From positions 113,086 to 177,085 of the forward strand of contig NZ_AGTR01000026.1 of assembly GCF_000235625.1 (NCBI RefSeq): a DNA stretch of 64,000 nt, given 5' to 3'. The notes under the pieces are model-generated. The model was not told the origin of the DNA, searched no databases, and saw only the letters and a list, made by a program, of their open reading frames with translations. Of the stretch, positions 62,094 to 64,000 are shown in pieces. The DNA is from Marinobacter manganoxydans MnI7-9 (lineage in GTDB: Bacteria; Pseudomonadota; Gammaproteobacteria; Pseudomonadales; Oleiphilaceae). The translations under genes were made by a program, and so were the position numbers. Within the stretch, counting starts at the first letter, position 1, and each line of letters opens with the position of its first letter.

Positions 62094-64000
62094 ATGAAAT
62101 CATGGAAACAGACGCCCAAATCCCTGCCACGCCTGCTGTTGCTAAGTGCGCTTGCGCTGCCGCTGCCATTCATCATGACCGGTTGCAATAACAGCCCTGA
62201 TTCGTCGGAAGCCACGTCCCATATTTCCCGGGCAGAAACCTATGCTGACCAGGGCCAATATCGTTCGGCATTGCTGGAGGTTCGCAACGCCATCCAGACA
62301 GACCCAAACAATGTTGAACACATCGTACGACTGGCTGAACTGTATCTTGATATCGGGGCCTACGAACAGGCGTCCGAACTCCTGCAGCCCTGGCTGGAAG
62401 AGCATACTGAATCGGTTGCCCTCACCCTTGCAAGAGCCTACGTAAATCAACGCAAGCAATTATCGGCAACGGAAACCCTGGCAACTTACACGCCCGGCTC
62501 CCCCGAAGAGCAGCTCGAAGCATCGCTAATCCGGGCAGAAGCACTCAGGCTTTCGGGAGAAGTTCCCGAAGCGCTGGCCCTGTTCAGAAACCTCTCCGAT
62601 AGCAACAGCTCAAACGTGAAGGCCATTACTGGTCTCGCCAGAAGCCATCTCGACATGAACCAGACAGGCCAGGCGATTGAAGCGGTTGAGCAGTGGGTAG
62701 CCGCCAATGGAAAACATCCTGCCCCACTGTACTGGAAAGGCGTTGCGCAATACCGCGAAAATCAACTGGAGGTTGCCTCTGAAACCCTCACAGATGCCGT
62801 TACCGTCATCCCAACTACCGATGTTTTCTTACCAATCCGCCGAGATATCCTTACTTCCTTGTCCCGGGTGCTGACAGAGCAAGGTAAGATTACCGAGGCA
62901 CAGGTATATAACAGAATACTGGCGGAAAACCTGGATACCGGCGCACAGGAACAGGGAAATGCGGTGATAGCTGCCATCAGGGATGGCAACATCGAGGAAG
63001 CCAAAGCCACCCTCAGGGACATGCTCAAGCTTGATCCGGACAACGAGCAAGTGGCCCTTATGCTGGGCGCTCTGACTGCCGGCACGGGAGATCTGGAGGA
63101 AGGCACGCGCCTACTGACAGAAAACCTGGACCCGGAAACCACCCCCACCCAGTTTATTCGCGCGGCCACCATGGCTCAGATTGACGCTGGCGACCGTGAA
63201 CAGGCACTTCGGGATCTGGACCGGGCAATCAAAGCAAGGCCAAACGACAATGACTTGCTTGCCATGCACGGCATTCTCGCGCTGAGCCTCCCGGAGCACG
63301 AAGAAGCGGGCGTGGCCAGTCTCAGCAAAGCGATCAGTAACGAACCTGAGCGGGTTCGTCTGAGACTCGCTCTTGCCCAACATCATATCCGGAAAAACCA
63401 GCCCGAACAGGCGCTGGGGCAGCTGCGAATGGCGTTTACCGCAAACCCCGCAGACTGGAATACCACTGGCACCTACCTGAACCTGCTGATTCAGCAAGGT
63501 GAAACGACTGAGGCCGAAGAAATTCGGGACTCCTTGCTAAATGGCTACGGTGATCAACCCCGAGCGGTGCTTCTGGCCAGCATGGCCGATGCCCGCATGG
63601 GCAACCTCGCTGAAGCAACCCAGCGCCTGGAATCCCTGGTGAGCGAAGACCCTCAGCTGCAGGCACCAAAAATCGCCCTTGCCATGCTCTATACGCAGAA
63701 TGGTGAAAATGACAAGGCCATTACACAGCTGTTGGATGCTGCCAGGATCACACCAGACGCTATCCAGCCCCTCCAGCAAGCTGGCCAGATTTACGCTCAA
63801 AACCATTCCCTTGCAGAACTGGAGCAATGGCTTGTCGGAATCGGTGAGGAAAACCCGGAGCTCGCTCAAAATGCAGATACTCTCGCGGCACTTGTTAATA
63901 TCCGCGAGGGCGATCTCCAGGCAGCTCGCTCCCGACTTGATGGTTGGCAGGACAGCGAATCAGTGACGGTTCGCCGCGCAACCGCGCAGCTCCTTCAGGC
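62094..64000 (+). CDS. prsT: XrtA/PEP-CTERM-system TPR lipoprotein PrsT (3' end outside window)
   Basis: At least 635 codons, open at the right edge. AAGGAG lies ten bases before the ATG. The lipobox is IMTGC with the lipidated Cys at residue 31, then NNSPDSS. The rest is a chain of TPR repeats (AETYADQGQYRSALLEVRNA, RLAELYLDIGAYEQASELLQ, ALRDLDRAIKARPNDNDLLA, LRLALAQHHIRKNQPEQALG). In exosortase-A clusters PrsT follows prsK-prsR and is thought to aid polysaccharide export or secretion. The family is normally about 900 aa, so roughly a third should lie beyond the window, probably followed by xrtA and eps genes. Confidence 0.93.
   Translation, partial: MKSWKQTPKSLPRLLLLSALALPLPFIMTGCNNSPDSSEATSHISRAETYADQGQYRSALLEVRNAIQTDPNNVEHIVRLAELYLDIGAYEQASELLQPWLEEHTESVALTLARAYVNQRKQLSATETLATYTPGSPEEQLEASLIRAEALRLSGEVPEALALFRNLSDSNSSNVKAITGLARSHLDMNQTGQAIEAVEQWVAANGKHPAPLYWKGVAQYRENQLEVASETLTDAVTVIPTTDVFLPIRRDILTSLSRVLTEQGKITEAQVYNRILAENLDTGAQEQGNAVIAAIRDGNIEEAKATLRDMLKLDPDNEQVALMLGALTAGTGDLEEGTRLLTENLDPETTPTQFIRAATMAQIDAGDREQALRDLDRAIKARPNDNDLLAMHGILALSLPEHEEAGVASLSKAISNEPERVRLRLALAQHHIRKNQPEQALGQLRMAFTANPADWNTTGTYLNLLIQQGETTEAEEIRDSLLNGYGDQPRAVLLASMADARMGNLAEATQRLESLVSEDPQLQAPKIALAMLYTQNGENDKAITQLLDAARITPDAIQPLQQAGQIYAQNHSLAELEQWLVGIGEENPELAQNADTLAALVNIREGDLQAARSRLDGWQDSESVTVRRATAQLLQ

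Overview
The window looks like a chromosomal segment of a marine gammaproteobacterium close to Marinobacter. This is an inference from gene content and Pseudomonas/Marinobacter-type neighbourhoods: holB-pilZ, rnd-ycgL-ycgN, ffs-dnaX-ybaB-recR, hrpA-fadD-phaJ, an Fe-S APS reductase beside ThrH and CysB, and an XrtA/PEP-CTERM regulatory cluster. No rRNA, tRNA, CRISPR array, prophage or intact insertion sequence was seen. Most of the DNA is densely packed coding sequence, with many start/stop overlaps.

Layout. 1-1.4 kb: end of a LysR regulator and a convergent MFS transporter. 1.4-1.5 kb: a 99-bp palindromic element. 1.5-11.4 kb (minus): aroC and prmB, then a run with a patatin, a DUF4892 protein, an alpha/beta hydrolase, pilZ, holB, a TgpA transglutaminase and a DUF58 protein. 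11.5-14 kb: three uncharacterised exported proteins. 14.2-21.2 kb: pabB, thrH, cysH, cysB and a MalT-type regulator. 21.2-21.43 kb: a strong candidate small RNA. 21.4-30 kb: dinG, GspB/GspA, a DUF3336 patatin, mlaA, a thioesterase and a KAS III. 30-36.5 kb: hrpA, fadD and phaJ-like, which carry lipid activation and a link from beta-oxidation to 3-hydroxyacyl chains.

36.5-44.75 kb is the most interesting block. It is one nine-gene minus-strand operon with an AgmX/PglI-type TonB-like protein, two ExbD/TolR, one ExbB/TolQ, a small exported protein, a TPR lipoprotein, a 935-aa exported TPR protein, a 468-aa exported helical protein and a 182-aa exported protein. This is the parts list of an envelope-spanning, proton-driven machine resembling the conserved core of the myxobacterial Agl-Glt gliding/spore-coat apparatus. 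Its ExbB gene carries a one-base frameshift before the last membrane helix, so in this sequence the motor is either broken, made in two pieces, or misread.

45-54.7 kb: a vWA/MoxR/vWA chaperone-like set downstream of rnd-ycgL-ycgN, then recR, ybaB, dnaX and the 4.5S SRP RNA. 54.8-58.3 kb: a 2OG-Fe(II) oxygenase and an overlapping trio (hexose-6-P mutarotase, acyltransferase, SDR). 58.4 kb to the right edge: prsK-prsR-prsT, the regulators and TPR lipoprotein of an XrtA exopolysaccharide/PEP-CTERM system that continues beyond the window.
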